Origin: Moorena sp. SIO3I8
GTDB lineage: Bacteria; Cyanobacteriota; Cyanobacteriia; Cyanobacteriales; Coleofasciculaceae
Direction: 5' to 3'
Assembly: GCF_010692325.1 (NCBI RefSeq)
Contig: NZ_JAAHHW010000013.1
Coordinates: forward strand, 1 to 41,942
DNA: 41,942 bases
Shown piece after piece: positions 17,543 to 27,766 of the stretch. The notes beneath the pieces were generated by a model. The model was not told the DNA's origin. It ran no database searches and was given only the letters and a program-made list of their open reading frames with translations. How positions within the stretch are numbered: position 1 is the first letter of the stretch; every line of letters begins with the position of its first letter. The translations under genes and the position numbers were made by a program.

Positions 17543-17793
17543 GCATGGATGGTTTGGGGTCCCGCTTCGCGATTAGCCTGAAGGGCTAGCGCCTTCAAGG
17601 GATCGCTACCGATAGTGAGGCTATGGAGGTTTTGGGGTCCCACTTCTTGTAAGCAAACGGATGACAGTGGTGAGGAGGCTTGCTCGGTAATAAAATTTTC
17701 CTAGTAAAATTTCCAGCCAAATTTCCCTAAAAGCTTTGATACCGACGCTCACCAACCATAGGTGGGTCGAGCGCCGGACGTCGAGCCTAAAGT

Positions 17794-19695
17794 TTAAAAG
17801 GTGAAAGTGGTTCTGAGGGTACCGATCACCACGTCATCATTGTCAGAACTTTGGTTAGGATTCAAAAGCCAAACTACACCAGGAGTAACGGAGATGTTGT
17901 TGTTGAGTTTATACTTATAGAACGCTGAAACCTGGTAGGCAAAATCATTGTCAAAGTTACTGTTGCCATCATCTAAATCCAGTCCTCTGAGGGTTGGTGC
18001 CGCACCACCAAAAATTCCCGCCAGATTACCTTTTTTGCCCAAATCGGGAAAAGCGATACCAGCAGCAAAGTTCCAAATTTCAGCATCACCCAAGCCAATC
18101 AACTCAGCATCGGTGTAGCCTGCCCAGCCATTGAGTACGATGTTGGGGGTAAGTCTCAAAGAGGTTTCAACACCGAAAGAGTTACTTTCCACTCTTGCTG
18201 TATCAAAGTTAACCCTGTCTAAACTGGTAGCATTCCCCAAGGCTGCTGGATTGAGATTAGCCAGGGCCGTGCCAGTACCCCCTAGGATTAAACGGGGTCG
18301 TCCATCAGCATTATTTTCGTAACCCCGAATGTAGGTGAATCCAACTTTGAAATCACTACCATAAACCAACTGAGCGATCGCAGAAAAGTTGCCATTGAAT
18401 AGACCCTGGCCTTCTTGAGGATTGCTAGCGGTGTTGGAGATGTAACCTAAATCAATCCGAACATCCTTGATGGGCTTGATGGCAAGAGCAGCCCCAGCAC
18501 CGAATGGCCCAATCCGATAGATGGGATTACGTTCAGCAAAACGGGTAATAGCATTGGAACCACCAGCACGACCTTCAAAGAAAGGGTTAACGGTATCGAC
18601 GTAATAGTGATGCAGTGCTCGGTTAGCCAACAGTTGAACCGTTACTTTATCCCCTAGGGGGAACTTATAGCGCAAGATATCAATAATAACGTCATTACCG
18701 CTCGGTCCATCGTAGGTAAAGCGACCTTCTTGAGTTCCGGCCAGTTCACCACCAGCCCCTGTGATCAAAGTTGGGGCATCCCCAGCCTGGAGACGGGTTT
18801 GGAGCATGTCCTTACCGGTAAAACTGGTTAAGAAGTTGAGACGAGTCCGGTTGTGAAAAACGGTCTGAACATCATCAGCATCCCCTCCAAAGGCATCAGC
18901 TAGAGCAAAGATCACCTCACCCTTGAGTTTAGTGGTGGTGGAAAACTGATGGTCTTCTAAGAACGCTACTCGTCCTTCTAGGTTATCTACTCGTGCCCCT
19001 AGGGTAGCCAGTTCTGTTTCAAACTCCTGTATTAACCGTTGCAGACCTTCTAAGTCCTCACGGGTGATAAAATCTCCAGTAACGCCCCCCAGTAAACGCT
19101 CAATCTGGTTCAAACAGGAATTCAAACCAGCAGCAAATTCGTAGCGAGTCAAGGCTCGGTTACCTCGGAAGGTAGCATTAGGATAACCAGCAATACAGCC
19201 GTAGCGTTCTACCAAAGAGCGTAATGCTTCATAAGCCCAATCTCCAGGGGAAACATCTCTGAGTTGAGACACATTAGTGACTTGTTCCATGGAGTCATCT
19301 TCTACAATCTCTCCATTTAGTTGAGAAACACCAGTCACCGGTCCCATCAAGTCATCTTCTGCAGTTTCCCCATCACCGTATGAGGTAACTGATTCTATAG
19401 CAGAATCACTATTGGAATTACTGATATCAACCGTATGCCCAGTAGAGGCATCAGCCACTAATGGTAGATCAGAGGGAAGAACAGACTGAGTTAGGGAGGT
19501 GACCTCAGGGAGTGCTTCTACTGTCAGTGTTTCTACTGTAGTGGTAGGGTTGACAGCCGATTCTTGAGAGATTGTCTCTTCTGGCAAAGCTTCCTCAGTT
19601 GCTGCTACTGCTGAGGATGAAATCAATAGGGTTGCCCCAACAAACAAGGTGGGCGATTTTAGCACAGAGAGCCACAAATTTTTTGATCTGTTCAC
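17794..19695 (-). CDS. SLH-domain OprB-family outer-membrane porin
   Basis: These abundant cyanobacterial porins link the outer membrane to the cell wall through an SLH domain and let small solutes or ions pass. The 633-residue protein has a signal peptide (1-32), an acidic Thr/Glu-rich linker (33-145), one SLH domain (about 150-205, SPGDWAYEALRSLVERYGCI and GNRALTRYEFAAGLNSC), a coiled coil (about 212-252, ARVDNLEGRVAFLED) and an OprB-type beta-barrel ending in aromatic Phe (RTTFTF). GTG 19695 is the start: GAGGA lies just upstream and the next residues form the signal peptide. The linker is longer than in typical members. Confidence 0.92.
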   Translation of the reverse strand: MNRSKNLWLSVLKSPTLFVGATLLISSSAVAATEEALPEETISQESAVNPTTTVETLTVEALPEVTSLTQSVLPSDLPLVADASTGHTVDISNSNSDSAIESVTSYGDGETAEDDLMGPVTGVSQLNGEIVEDDSMEQVTNVSQLRDVSPGDWAYEALRSLVERYGCIAGYPNATFRGNRALTRYEFAAGLNSCLNQIERLLGGVTGDFITREDLEGLQRLIQEFETELATLGARVDNLEGRVAFLEDHQFSTTTKLKGEVIFALADAFGGDADDVQTVFHNRTRLNFLTSFTGKDMLQTRLQAGDAPTLITGAGGELAGTQEGRFTYDGPSGNDVIIDILRYKFPLGDKVTVQLLANRALHHYYVDTVNPFFEGRAGGSNAITRFAERNPIYRIGPFGAGAALAIKPIKDVRIDLGYISNTASNPQEGQGLFNGNFSAIAQLVYGSDFKVGFTYIRGYENNADGRPRLILGGTGTALANLNPAALGNATSLDRVNFDTARVESNSFGVETSLRLTPNIVLNGWAGYTDAELIGLGDAEIWNFAAGIAFPDLGKKGNLAGIFGGAAPTLRGLDLDDGNSNFDNDFAYQVSAFYKYKLNNNISVTPGVVWLLNPNQSSDNDDVVIGTLRTTFTF

Positions 19696-20225
19696 AGGGT
19701 TTCCTCACACACAATCAGGGTTTTGATAGGTGCGCTTTCCGGATCTAATTATTAAATTCGCCACGGGTCGCACCTCTGGATCAAGTCAACACGACTACGG
19801 TCTCTTTTTAGGTATGTCACTAATTTATGACAAATTGATGACAATATGGCACACAGAGATAACAGATCAGGAAATACCAGCTTCAGAATTCTGGTAGTTC
19901 TTCTGCTCATCTTCCGATACGGTCATGGTCATTTGTCCTGACTTAGTATCATTTGAGCCCTTTTTGATCAGTTTTTGATCAAGGGATAGTTTAAGAGACG
20001 ATTAACTTTACCGATTTAAGAATTACCTTGGATGGAGGTTTTGTTTGTATTTTTTAATACAAAAAATTTTGGCTTTATGGGATTAGAGCATAGTATAAAT
20101 GCAATTATGACAATAAAATCCGATATTAAATCGGGTTTAACCGCTGTAATCCAAATTTTTGATATATTATAAATATTTATTTTAATTAATACTATTATAA
20201 GTAACAATAAACAATTATCAAATTG
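19696..20225. other. Intergenic region, AT-rich, no gene seen
   Basis: The region upstream of the porin gene contains AT-rich sequence and weak inverted repeats (TTTTTGATCA near 19962-19980). Short open frames here have no family resemblance and low-complexity composition. It likely includes the porin promoter. Confidence 0.4.
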
Positions 20226-20322
20226 GGGAATCGGGAATCGGGAATCGGGAATCGGGAATCGGGAATCGGGAATCGGGAATCGGGAATCGGGAATCGGGAA
20301 TCGGGAATCGGGAATCGGGAAA
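20226..20322. repeat. Heptamer tandem repeat GGGAATC, about 14 copies
   Basis: About fourteen perfect copies of GGGAATC run head to tail. The reverse complement of the same unit (GATTCCC, 11 copies) occurs at 28586-28662, at the far end of the accessory island. Confidence 0.95.
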
Positions 20323-20445
20323 CAGACTCAGGTGTGGGGTCTGGGTTTGGGGAGTAACTGGCGTGGCCATTGCCAATGCGATCGCATTAGCCAAGGGAAC
20401 CGGGAATAGGCAAGCTAGCAACAGGGAATAGAGAAACAGGCGGAA

Positions 20446-20480
20446 GTGAGTTATGCGTGAGTTGTACTTGAGTTGGGCTA
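20446..20480 (+). repeat. 35-bp direct repeat, copy 1 (partner at 22510-22544)
   Basis: GTGAGTTATGCGTGAGTTGT and the following 15 bases recur at 22510-22544 with two differences (33 of 35 identical). The pair brackets the Rpn pseudogene and xisH-xisI. Confidence 0.75.
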
Positions 20481-20492
20481 ACTCACAAGCAA

Positions 20493-20516
20493 AGAGGGCT
20501 TACGCCCTCTGATTTT
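20493..20516. terminator. Hairpin followed by T-run
   Basis: AGAGGGC-TTAC-GCCCTCT followed by GATTTTT looks like a factor-independent terminator. No gene ends directly before it on the + strand, so it may be part of a repeat or a leftover. Confidence 0.5.
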
Positions 20517-20605
20517 TGGTCAATATAAAAATTGAATATAGTTTGGCTAGTATACTTAGAGTGTACCACTTTTTTTGAGCGAGCGATTAAGTGGAGAGCT
20601 AAGTA

Positions 20606-21451
20606 ATGACATTTATCAGCCCCAAAACCGACTTTGCCTTTAAAAAGATCTTTGCCTCCCAGGAAAGTAAACCGATTCTGATTAGCTTTCTCAATGCTCT
20701 TGTCTACCACAATCAACCTCTCATTCAAGACCTGGAAATTATTGACCCTTATCAATCTTCTCCTCTACCAATCCTCAAAGACTCTTTCCTCGATGTGAAA
20801 GCCAAACTGAGGGATGGTTCTTTGGTGATTATTGAAATGCAAGTTTTGCAGGTAGAATCCTTTGCTCGTCGAGTTTTATATAACGCTACGAAAGCTTACT
20901 CCCTACAGTTAGGTAAAGGGGAAGGCTACCGTTATCTCAAACCAGTGATTGCTCTGACGATTACCGATTTTATTATGTTTGCTGAGCATAATATGGTAAC
21001 CTCCCATTTCCAGTTACAAGAAAAAAGCACCAACATCAGCTATATAGAAAATCCCTTAGAATTAGTGTTTGTGGAACTACCGAAGTTTGAGAAGCAGTTG
21101 GAGGAGTTAGACCAACTTGATGAGTTGTGGATGTATTTTTTTAAAAATGCGCCTTTCTTAGATACCGTGCCACCGAAAATGGCAGAAATACCAGAGTTTA
21201 AACAGGCATTTGGTATCGCTTCTCAGGCTAATTTAACTAGGAAAGAGTTGGAGTAACTAGGAAAAATAGAGATGTTTATTCATGACCAACAAGGGTTAGT
21301 TATTTTGGCTGATAAACAAGCTAATAAACAAGCAAAAAAAGAAGCCAAGCAAGAAATAGCACGTAAACTTTTGCCTCTGTTGGATGATGAAACGATTAGC
21401 CAGACTACTGGCATAGCTGTGGAGGAAATTCAGAAGCTTCGAGAAGGTTAA
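20606..21451 (+). pseudogene. Rpn-family PD-(D/E)XK nuclease / putative transposase, interrupted by a stop codon
   Basis: Rpn proteins are recombination-promoting DNA nucleases with a PD-(D/E)XK fold, common and multi-copy in cyanobacteria. The opening TFISPKTDFAFKKIFASQES is characteristic. The nuclease core reads SFLDVKAKLRDGSLVIIEMQ (Asp and ExQ). A TAA at 21254-21256 ends the frame after RKELE, but translation continues in the same frame with LGKIEMFIHDQQG, a Lys-rich helix and the usual tail DDETISQTTGIAVEEIQKL to TAA at 21449. One base change from GAA or CAA would explain the stop. The N-terminal domain may still be made as a 216-residue protein. Confidence 0.82.
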
Positions 21452-21459
21452 GCGCTTGA

Positions 21460-21692
21460 CAAGGCAAAAGGCAAAAGGCAAAAGGCAAAAGGCAATAGGC
21501 AATAGGCAATAGGCAAAAGTCAACTAGTTTATTAATTTAACCAAATAAACTAGTCATATTAGCCCATTGAAGGTTGTTACTTTTGACTTGATATAGCAGT
21601 CGCCAGGGCAGTTAGTACATGACAAAAGTCTCAAACCTAAGTAAGCGCAAGAGTTTGACTTCTGACTTCTGACTTCTGACTTCTGACTTCTG
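21460..21692. repeat. Two heptamer arrays: AGGCAAA/AGGCAAT and TGACTTC
   Basis: AGGCAAA or AGGCAAT units repeat about eight times at 21460-21519. A second array, TGACTTC, repeats about five times at 21656-21692. Between them is AT-rich non-coding sequence. Confidence 0.85.
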
Positions 21693-21766
21693 CTATAGTT
21701 TTGATTTTGACTTAATATAGTGGTATCCTCCGTGTCATCTATAACCTCTTATAATCATGCACTTTT

Positions 21767-22183
21767 ATGGCCGCTAAGGACTTTTACCATGAAGTAGTCA
21801 AAACAGCTCTCAACAAGGACGGTTGGACTATTACTCATGACCCTCTAATTCTAGAACTATCATCTGGTCGTCTTGAGGTAGACTTAGGAGCAGAACGTTT
21901 AATTGCTGCTCAAAAAGATCAGATGCGAATTGCTGTAGAGGTCAAGAGTTTTTTAGCACCTTCTACTACCTCAGAATTTCACACGGCACTTGGACAATTT
22001 CTGAATTATCGCGTTGTTTTAAAGGTAAAAGAGCCAGGTAGAGTACTTTTTATAGCCGTACCGAGTAAAGTATATCGCAACTTTTTTCTGGAAGAGTTAG
22101 CACAGTTAAGCGTAAAAGAATACAAGGTAAAATTACTAGTTTTTGACCCAGACGAGGAGGTAGTTGTACAGTGGAACGATTGA
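21767..22183 (+). CDS. xisH: XisH-family protein
   Basis: XisH was named as a factor controlling excision of the fdxN element in Anabaena, but xisH-xisI pairs are widespread without such an element and their general role is unknown. The 138-residue protein shows the family opening KDFYHEVVKTALNKDGWTIT and an endonuclease-like core, LEVDLGAERL followed by MRIAVEVKSFLAPS, with Asp, Glu and Lys as in PD-(D/E)XK folds. HTALGQFLNYRVVL follows. Full length. The xisI start overlaps its 3' end, indicating translational coupling. Confidence 0.92.
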   Translation: MAAKDFYHEVVKTALNKDGWTITHDPLILELSSGRLEVDLGAERLIAAQKDQMRIAVEVKSFLAPSTTSEFHTALGQFLNYRVVLKVKEPGRVLFIAVPSKVYRNFFLEELAQLSVKEYKVKLLVFDPDEEVVVQWND

Positions 22184-22506
22184 ACCAGTATCGGGAATGG
22201 ATTCAGCAGGTTTTAGATCGACATAAACAGTTTGTACCTTCCTATGGTGAGATTGAACAATTTACAGTTTTTGACCACAACGATGATCATTACTTACTAG
22301 TAACAGTTGGCTGGGAAGGTGACCGCCGAGTTTGTGGTTCGTTGATCCATATTGATATTAAAGGAGGAAAAATCTGGATTCAACATGATGGTACTGAGGT
22401 GGGTGTAGCCAATGAGCTCGTAGAATTAGGAGTACCTAAGTCAGAAATTGTCATCGGTTATCATGACCCCAACGCACGTAAGTTGACAGAATTTGCAGTA
22501 GGATGA
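22171..22506 (+). CDS. xisI: XisI-family protein
   Basis: The 111-residue partner of XisH starts at GTG 22171, 13 bases inside xisH, with GAGGAGG about nine bases upstream. The frame shows the family pattern ERLNQYREWIQQVLDRHKQF, DHYLLVTVGWEGDRRVCGSL and IWIQHDGTEVGVANELVELG. Full length. XisI is thought to act with XisH, probably as a complex. No fdxN-type element is visible here. Confidence 0.92.
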   Translation: MERLNQYREWIQQVLDRHKQFVPSYGEIEQFTVFDHNDDHYLLVTVGWEGDRRVCGSLIHIDIKGGKIWIQHDGTEVGVANELVELGVPKSEIVIGYHDPNARKLTEFAVG

Positions 22507-22509
22507 AAG

Positions 22510-22544
22510 GTGAGTTATGCCTGAGTTGTACCTGAGTTGGGCTA
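22510..22544 (+). repeat. 35-bp direct repeat, copy 2 (partner at 20446-20480)
   Basis: Second copy of the repeat beginning GTGAGTTATGCCTGAGTTGT. It lies directly after xisI. Confidence 0.75.
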
Positions 22545-22594
22545 AGTCCCTAGGCAAGAGCGTTATAGTTTGAGTAGCTCATCTAACCTAGACC

Positions 22595-23887
22595 ATGCCA
22601 CGCTCACTGAGAGTTCGCCCAGAGTATATTGACCAGGTCAAACTAGCCGTTCAACGCAACGGTTTCCCTCGCCAGAAAGACCTAGCTGACGAGTTATTGA
22701 TATCTCTATCAACCGTCAATAATTATCTCAATGGCAGACCTGTAGATAACCTGAATTTCAAAGAAATTAGTGAAAAACTGGGGCAAGACTGGAACGCCAT
22801 AGCATTCTTTGACGAAAATACTGGCAATGATACGTCAGCCCATGGGACAGTAAACTCAGAGGTAGTGATCACACACTGCCCTGAAGAAGACTCTTCATTG
22901 ATTTATGTCCAACGTCCTCCCATTGAACAGTCTTGTTATCAAGCCCTTTTAGGTCCCGGTGCGTTGGTCAGGATTAAAGCCCCGAGGCTGATGGGGAAGA
23001 CATTGCTCATGGTGAGAATGTTGGATCAGTTTGCGGAGAAGGGCTACCGAAAGGCGTATGTAAATTTCCACTTAGCCCATAGCAATGACTTGACCGATGT
23101 CGATCGATTGTTCAAGTGGTTTTGTATCAGTGTTGGCCAAACCTTGAAGATACCGAATCGGTTAAGAGACTATTGGGATGAAGACTTTTCCACCGCTAAG
23201 GTGGATTGTACGGAATACTTTGAGAACTATCTTCTGCCTGAAGCTGGCGCTCCCGTGGTTTTATGTCTGGATGAAGTAGACCGAGTTTTTCCCTACCCTG
23301 AGGTGGCTTCAGAATTTTTGGGATTGCTGAGGGCGTGGCACGAACGGGGGAAAGTGGAACAGGTCTGGAAACGGTTGCGGTTGGTGGTTGTCCATTCCAC
23401 AGACGTTTATATTCCCCTCAATATTAATGAATCCCCGTTTAATGTGGGAGTGCCCATTGAATTACCAGAATTTACCCCCCAACAAGTCCAGGAATTAGCC
23501 CGACAACATGGACAGGATTGGAGTGAATCCCTTGTGGAGCAACTGATGGAGATGGTGGGAGGTCATCCTGATCTAGTACAGCAAGCCTTATCTCACTGCC
23601 AAATCAACGGTAATGACTCCCTAGCGCAACTGTTGCAAGCCGCTCCTACAGATGCTGGCATCTACGCTAACCACCTGCGACATCTGTGGCGGATGCTGCA
23701 ACCACACCCAGACTTGGCCAAAGCACTGTTACAGGTCATTGATGCTAACGCTCCTGTGCATCTGGACTTGATCGCAGCCTATAAGTTGTACAGCATGGGG
23801 CTAGTCAAAAAGCAGGGCAATCAGGTCAGGCTCAGTTGTAATTTATATCGACTGTATTTTAGAGACCGCCTTGGAGAACTGCTATGA
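22595..23887 (+). CDS. HTH plus AAA-like (STAND-type) ATPase
   Basis: The 430-residue protein has an N-terminal helix-turn-helix-like region (about residues 20-66, [20 protein letters not shown]), then an AAA-like NTPase domain. The Walker A motif is the variant [10 protein letters not shown] (about residue 130) and Walker B is [12 protein letters not shown] (about 224). [12 protein letters not shown] and a C-terminal winged-helix-like part complete the domain. Such proteins are frequent in multicellular cyanobacteria and linked to signalling or conflict systems. Its stop overlaps the next gene's ATG (ATGA), so the two are translated together. The operon probably starts near 22560. Confidence 0.85.
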   Translation: MPRSLRVRPEYIDQVKLAVQRNGFPRQKDLADELLISLSTVNNYLNGRPVDNLNFKEISEKLGQDWNAIAFFDENTGNDTSAHGTVNSEVVITHCPEEDSSLIYVQRPPIEQSCYQALLGPGALVRIKAPRLMGKTLLMVRMLDQFAEKGYRKAYVNFHLAHSNDLTDVDRLFKWFCISVGQTLKIPNRLRDYWDEDFSTAKVDCTEYFENYLLPEAGAPVVLCLDEVDRVFPYPEVASEFLGLLRAWHERGKVEQVWKRLRLVVVHSTDVYIPLNINESPFNVGVPIELPEFTPQQVQELARQHGQDWSESLVEQLMEMVGGHPDLVQQALSHCQINGNDSLAQLLQAAPTDAGIYANHLRHLWRMLQPHPDLAKALLQVIDANAPVHLDLIAAYKLYSMGLVKKQGNQVRLSCNLYRLYFRDRLGELL

Positions 23888-26800
23888 GTACAGGAGCCTA
23901 TCAGGTTGGGGGATGCCTACCACCGGATGCTACTACTTATGTGGTGCGTACCGCTGATGGGGAACTTTATCAGCAGTTGCTGGCTGGAGAGTTTTGCTAT
24001 GTCTTGAATTCCCGCCAAATGGGGAAGTCTTCCCTGAGAGTGCGAACCATGAAACGGCTGCAAAACCAGGGAGTGGCTTGTGCATCAATTGATATTACGG
24101 AATTAGGAACCCAACAGGTTACCCCAGAGAAATGGTATGGCGGCTTAACCAAAACCCTGATTAACCGATTCGGTCTACAAGAGAAATTATCATTTCGCAG
24201 CTGGCTCAATGAGCACAAAGATATTCCCCCAGTACAGCTTTTTCGGGAGTTTATCGAAGAGGTATTACTGATCCAAATTGCGGAAAGGATTGTTATTTTT
24301 ATTGATGAAATTGATAGCGTTCTGCAACTAGCGTTTAAAGATGATTTCTTTGCCCTAATTCGAGCCTGTTATAACAAACGGGCAGAAAATTCTGCCTATA
24401 ATCGGATCAGTTTTGTGCTGTTGGGGGTGGCGACACCAGGGGATTTAATTGCAGATAAAGACCGCACCCCGTTTAATATTGGCCGAGCTGTTGAGTTACA
24501 TGGCTTTCAACTCCATGAAGTTGAGCCGTTAGTCAAGGGATTGGAGGGAAACGTCAGTAATCCCCAGGCTGTGATCGAGGAGATAGTCAAGTGGACAGGA
24601 GGACAACCGTTTCTTACTCAAAAGCTTTGTCAGTTGGTGGTGAGTTCTGGGTGTTGGGATCCCCCCCAACCCCCCTTAACAAGTTTCGATCCCCCCCAAC
24701 CCCCCTTGACAAGTTTGGATCCCCCCCAACCCCCCTTGACAAGGGGGGAGATGGAGAAGGAGTGGATTGAGAAGCCCTTGACAAGTTTGGATCCCCCCCA
24801 ACCCCCCTTAACAAGGGGGGAGAAGGAGAAAGCATGGATTGAGAAGTCCTTGACAAGTTTGGATCCCCCCCAACCCCCCTTAACAAGGGGGGAGAAGGAG
24901 AAAGCATGGATTGAGAAGCCCTTGACAAGTTTGGATCCCCCCCAACCCCCCTTAACAAGGGGGGAGAAGGAGAAGGAATCGATTGAGAAGTCCTTAACAA
25001 GGGGGGAGAGGGAGAAGGTATGGATTGAGAAATTAGTGCGATCGCATTTTATAGAGAACTGGGAAGCTACCGATGAACCAGAGCACTTGAAGACCATACG
25101 CGATCGCATTCTTTGTAATGAGCAACGGGCTGCCTATTTGTTGGAATTGTATCAGCAGGTGTGGCAGCAGGGGGAAATTGTTGCTAATAACAGTTTTGAA
25201 GAGGGGAAGTTACAGTTATCTGGGTTGGTTGTGAAGCACAGACTTGGAACCTCTCCAGTGCTTAAAGTCTATAACTTCATCTACCGTGAAGTCTTTAATC
25301 AGCACTGGATTAACCAAGAATTAGCCCAGTTACGTCCCTATTCGGAAGCCTTTAGGGCTTGGGTGGCGTCGGATTGTCAGGATCAGTCACTATTGTTGCG
25401 CGGTCAAACTCTAAAGAATGCTCAAGCTTGGGCAAAGGGTAAGAATTTAAGTTATCAGGATCAACAGTTTCTGGCAGCAAGTGAGAAAAAGCAGATAGAG
25501 GAGCAAATCGCTCAAAAAGAACGAGATGCGGAATTAGAGAGAGAGAGGAAAGATAGGGAAGCTGCCCAGAAGATAAATCTGGTACTAACTGAGGCGAATC
25601 GGAAAGCAAAACGACAGATGCTTTTCGGGTTGGGTGTCTTAATTTTAGCGTTATTGGGAGCTGGGATTTCTGTAAAAATAGCAGCAATTCGAGTGCTAGA
25701 AGCGAATCGCCAGGTTGATTCTGCCAAAATAGAACGTGACCAGGCAAAGGAAGAAGTTAAATATGTCTCGCAGCTATCTGAACTAGGTGGAGAACTTTAC
25801 AAAGCCAATAAGCGCTCTAAGGCAGAAAGAGCCTGGGAACAAGCCGCTCTGTCCTTTCAGATTCAAGATTATGAACTCAAACAAGCCATGCTGCTGAGCA
25901 ATATTTCCATTGCTTATCAGCAACTTGAGGAGTTTGATCAGGCCAAGAAGGCAGTTTCAGAAAGTTTGAAACTATTAGCAAATTCAGATAAGATAAACTC
26001 TCTAGAACACTCAGCTCTTCTTGCCCAATCTTTAAATACCCAAGCTCGTTTACTCGCAGCTCAAGGAGATACTCAAGGAGCATCGTCTGCTTACGCCAAA
26101 GCTTTTGATACTATCCAATTAGTAGGTAGTGATTTAACTAGGATAAATCCAGCTATACGGGTTTATTTTGGAGAAATTGTAGAGAGTGTTTATCAGGAGT
26201 TTATTGGGTCACTTTTAGATTCTGAAGAAACTGGCTCTAACCAGCAAACTCTGATAAAAGTTCGTCAGGTTATTGAATCTCTCCATTTGACTCAAATCAA
26301 TAACTTCCGTGAGATAGTTCCCTTGAATCCTAATCTAATCCAAATTGATCAGATTGATTCCCAAGCAGCAGTAATCTATCCTATTATTTTGGACGACCGG
26401 TTAGAAGTAATTCTTCACTTGCCCGGTCAACCATTGCACCGCTACTCAACACCTTTATCTGCAGAAGAAGTTGAGGAAACGCTTAAGAATATGCAACGAC
26501 TATTATTGAGTCCATGGCGACGTCTGAGATCTTATCGAAATCAAGTTTACAAATGGCTTATTAAACCAGCAGAAACTGAATTAGCTAAAAGCAGCATCAA
26601 GACTCTCGTATTTGTGCCAAATATTGGGCTAAGAAATATTTCCATGGCAGTTCTCTACGATGGTGAGCAGTATTTAGTAGAAAAATATGCCATTGCTGTC
26701 ACCCCTGCTTTACAGATACTAGAGCCTCAGCCCCAGAAACAAAGACCTTTAAAAGCTTTGATTGCTGGACTTTCTGAATCCCGCCAAGGCTATCCACCAT

Positions 26801-27342
26801 TACCCTTTGTTGAGGTGGAGCTAGAACAAATTAGCTCAATCATACCAAGTTCAGTCCTACTTAATCAGGACTTCACTGGTAAAGCCCTGGAAAAGGAACT
26901 TAACTCCTCTTACTTCCCTATAGTTCACTTGGGAACCCATGGACAGTTTTCTTCAGAAGATACATTTATATTGGCTTGGGACAAAAAAATTACAGCCAAG
27001 GACTTTGAGGAGTTACTGGGTTCAAGAGAACAGGAAAAATTCGACCCGATTGAATTACTCGTGCTCAGTAGTTGTGGAGGTGCTGTAGGGAATAATCAAA
27101 CACCTTTTGGATTAGCGGGATTAGCCCTAAGATCTAAAGTAAGCAGTATCCTGGGCACTCTGGTGGCTGTTAACGACGAATCCACTGCTGAGCTTATGGT
27201 TCAGTTTTACCAAGAATTCACTCAACGGAACCTTACCAAAGCTGAAGCCCTGCGCCGTGCTCAGTTAACTCTGTTAAAAAATGATCCATTCAGTCATCCC
27301 AATTACTGGGCACCCTTTGTTCTAATCGGTGACTGGCGCTAA
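23884..27342 (+). CDS. AAA-like ATPase with TPR and C-terminal CHAT protease domain
   Basis: The 1152-residue protein combines an AAA-like NTPase (Walker [13 protein letters not shown] near residue 43; Walker [13 protein letters not shown] near 138), a repeat-derived insert (residues 258-378), the rest of the NTPase/winged-helix part, a charged coiled coil (about 535-575), one membrane helix (about 580-600, [17 protein letters not shown]), TPR-like helices (about 630-760) and a CHAT caspase-like domain (about 850-1152). The catalytic His is in VHLGTHGQF and the Cys in [15 protein letters not shown] proteases act in HetF-like development control and in defence or cell-death systems. Here the ATPase module probably gates the protease. 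Target unknown. Confidence 0.88.
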   Translation: MSTGAYQVGGCLPPDATTYVVRTADGELYQQLLAGEFCYVLNSRQMGKSSLRVRTMKRLQNQGVACASIDITELGTQQVTPEKWYGGLTKTLINRFGLQEKLSFRSWLNEHKDIPPVQLFREFIEEVLLIQIAERIVIFIDEIDSVLQLAFKDDFFALIRACYNKRAENSAYNRISFVLLGVATPGDLIADKDRTPFNIGRAVELHGFQLHEVEPLVKGLEGNVSNPQAVIEEIVKWTGGQPFLTQKLCQLVVSSGCWDPPQPPLTSFDPPQPPLTSLDPPQPPLTRGEMEKEWIEKPLTSLDPPQPPLTRGEKEKAWIEKSLTSLDPPQPPLTRGEKEKAWIEKPLTSLDPPQPPLTRGEKEKESIEKSLTRGEREKVWIEKLVRSHFIENWEATDEPEHLKTIRDRILCNEQRAAYLLELYQQVWQQGEIVANNSFEEGKLQLSGLVVKHRLGTSPVLKVYNFIYREVFNQHWINQELAQLRPYSEAFRAWVASDCQDQSLLLRGQTLKNAQAWAKGKNLSYQDQQFLAASEKKQIEEQIAQKERDAELERERKDREAAQKINLVLTEANRKAKRQMLFGLGVLILALLGAGISVKIAAIRVLEANRQVDSAKIERDQAKEEVKYVSQLSELGGELYKANKRSKAERAWEQAALSFQIQDYELKQAMLLSNISIAYQQLEEFDQAKKAVSESLKLLANSDKINSLEHSALLAQSLNTQARLLAAQGDTQGASSAYAKAFDTIQLVGSDLTRINPAIRVYFGEIVESVYQEFIGSLLDSEETGSNQQTLIKVRQVIESLHLTQINNFREIVPLNPNLIQIDQIDSQAAVIYPIILDDRLEVILHLPGQPLHRYSTPLSAEEVEETLKNMQRLLLSPWRRLRSYRNQVYKWLIKPAETELAKSSIKTLVFVPNIGLRNISMAVLYDGEQYLVEKYAIAVTPALQILEPQPQKQRPLKALIAGLSESRQGYPPLPFVEVELEQISSIIPSSVLLNQDFTGKALEKELNSSYFPIVHLGTHGQFSSEDTFILAWDKKITAKDFEELLGSREQEKFDPIELLVLSSCGGAVGNNQTPFGLAGLALRSKVSSILGTLVAVNDESTAELMVQFYQEFTQRNLTKAEALRRAQLTLLKNDPFSHPNYWAPFVLIGDWR
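24657..25018 (+). repeat. 72-bp tandem repeats inside the CHAT gene, derived from a C/G-rich hairpin repeat
   Basis: Units of 72 bases contain GATCCCCCCCAACCCCCCTT with AACAAGGGGGGAG, encoding 24-residue copies of a [19 protein letters not shown]-type peptide. Spacing is exactly 72 between the units beginning at about 24781, 24853 and 24925, with shorter partial units on either side. The frame stays open, so it expands a loop between two parts of the NTPase domain. A similar C/G-run hairpin repeat is non-coding at 28096-28245. Confidence 0.85.
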
Positions 27343-27525
27343 GGAGCTATGACAACGATGTTGGTATGGGTAATTCTTGATTAGAGCTATCCAAAAACAT
27401 AGAATCTCTAGGAATTGATCAGCTTTCCACTGCTGCAATAAATGCTATCAAAAAATCTCCCTTTCTGGTCAAACCATTTTGATATTTATCAATGCCATAT
27501 TTATCGTTTTATCTATCGTTTTTTT

Positions 27526-27671
27526 TGCGTTGCTGATTCTCAGTATGGTTTCGCCCCCCTAGCCCCCCAATTCTGGGGGGGAAAACTCTCAAAGTCCCCC
27601 AGAATTGGGGGATTTAGGGGGCTTTAATAAAACTAGATGATCGCGCATTCATTCCTTAATTCAGCAACGCC
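27526..27671. mobile_element. MITE-like element, copy 3, with a C/G-run core
   Basis: Left end TGCGTTGCTGATTCTCAG and right end (reverse complement) GGCGTTGCTGAATTAAGG share the termini of the 8236 and 14719 elements. The core differs completely: a long hairpin with AGCCCCCCAATTCTGGGGGG and CCCCCAGAATTGGGGG. No flanking 8-bp duplication is evident, so it may be degraded. The flanks 27343-27525 and 27672-27766 show no gene. Confidence 0.6.
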
Positions 27672-27766
27672 TATAAAATATAGGATAATGGACTTAGATG
27701 CCTTATGAAAATAGTTTATTGGTTTGTTAAACTATCACTAAAAGCTTAATCACAAGCATCCTAGCC

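Noticed and set aside
24614-25109. Minus-strand open frames across the CHAT repeat region
   Set aside because: They arise from the C/G-run repeats and mirror the coding repeat on the other strand.
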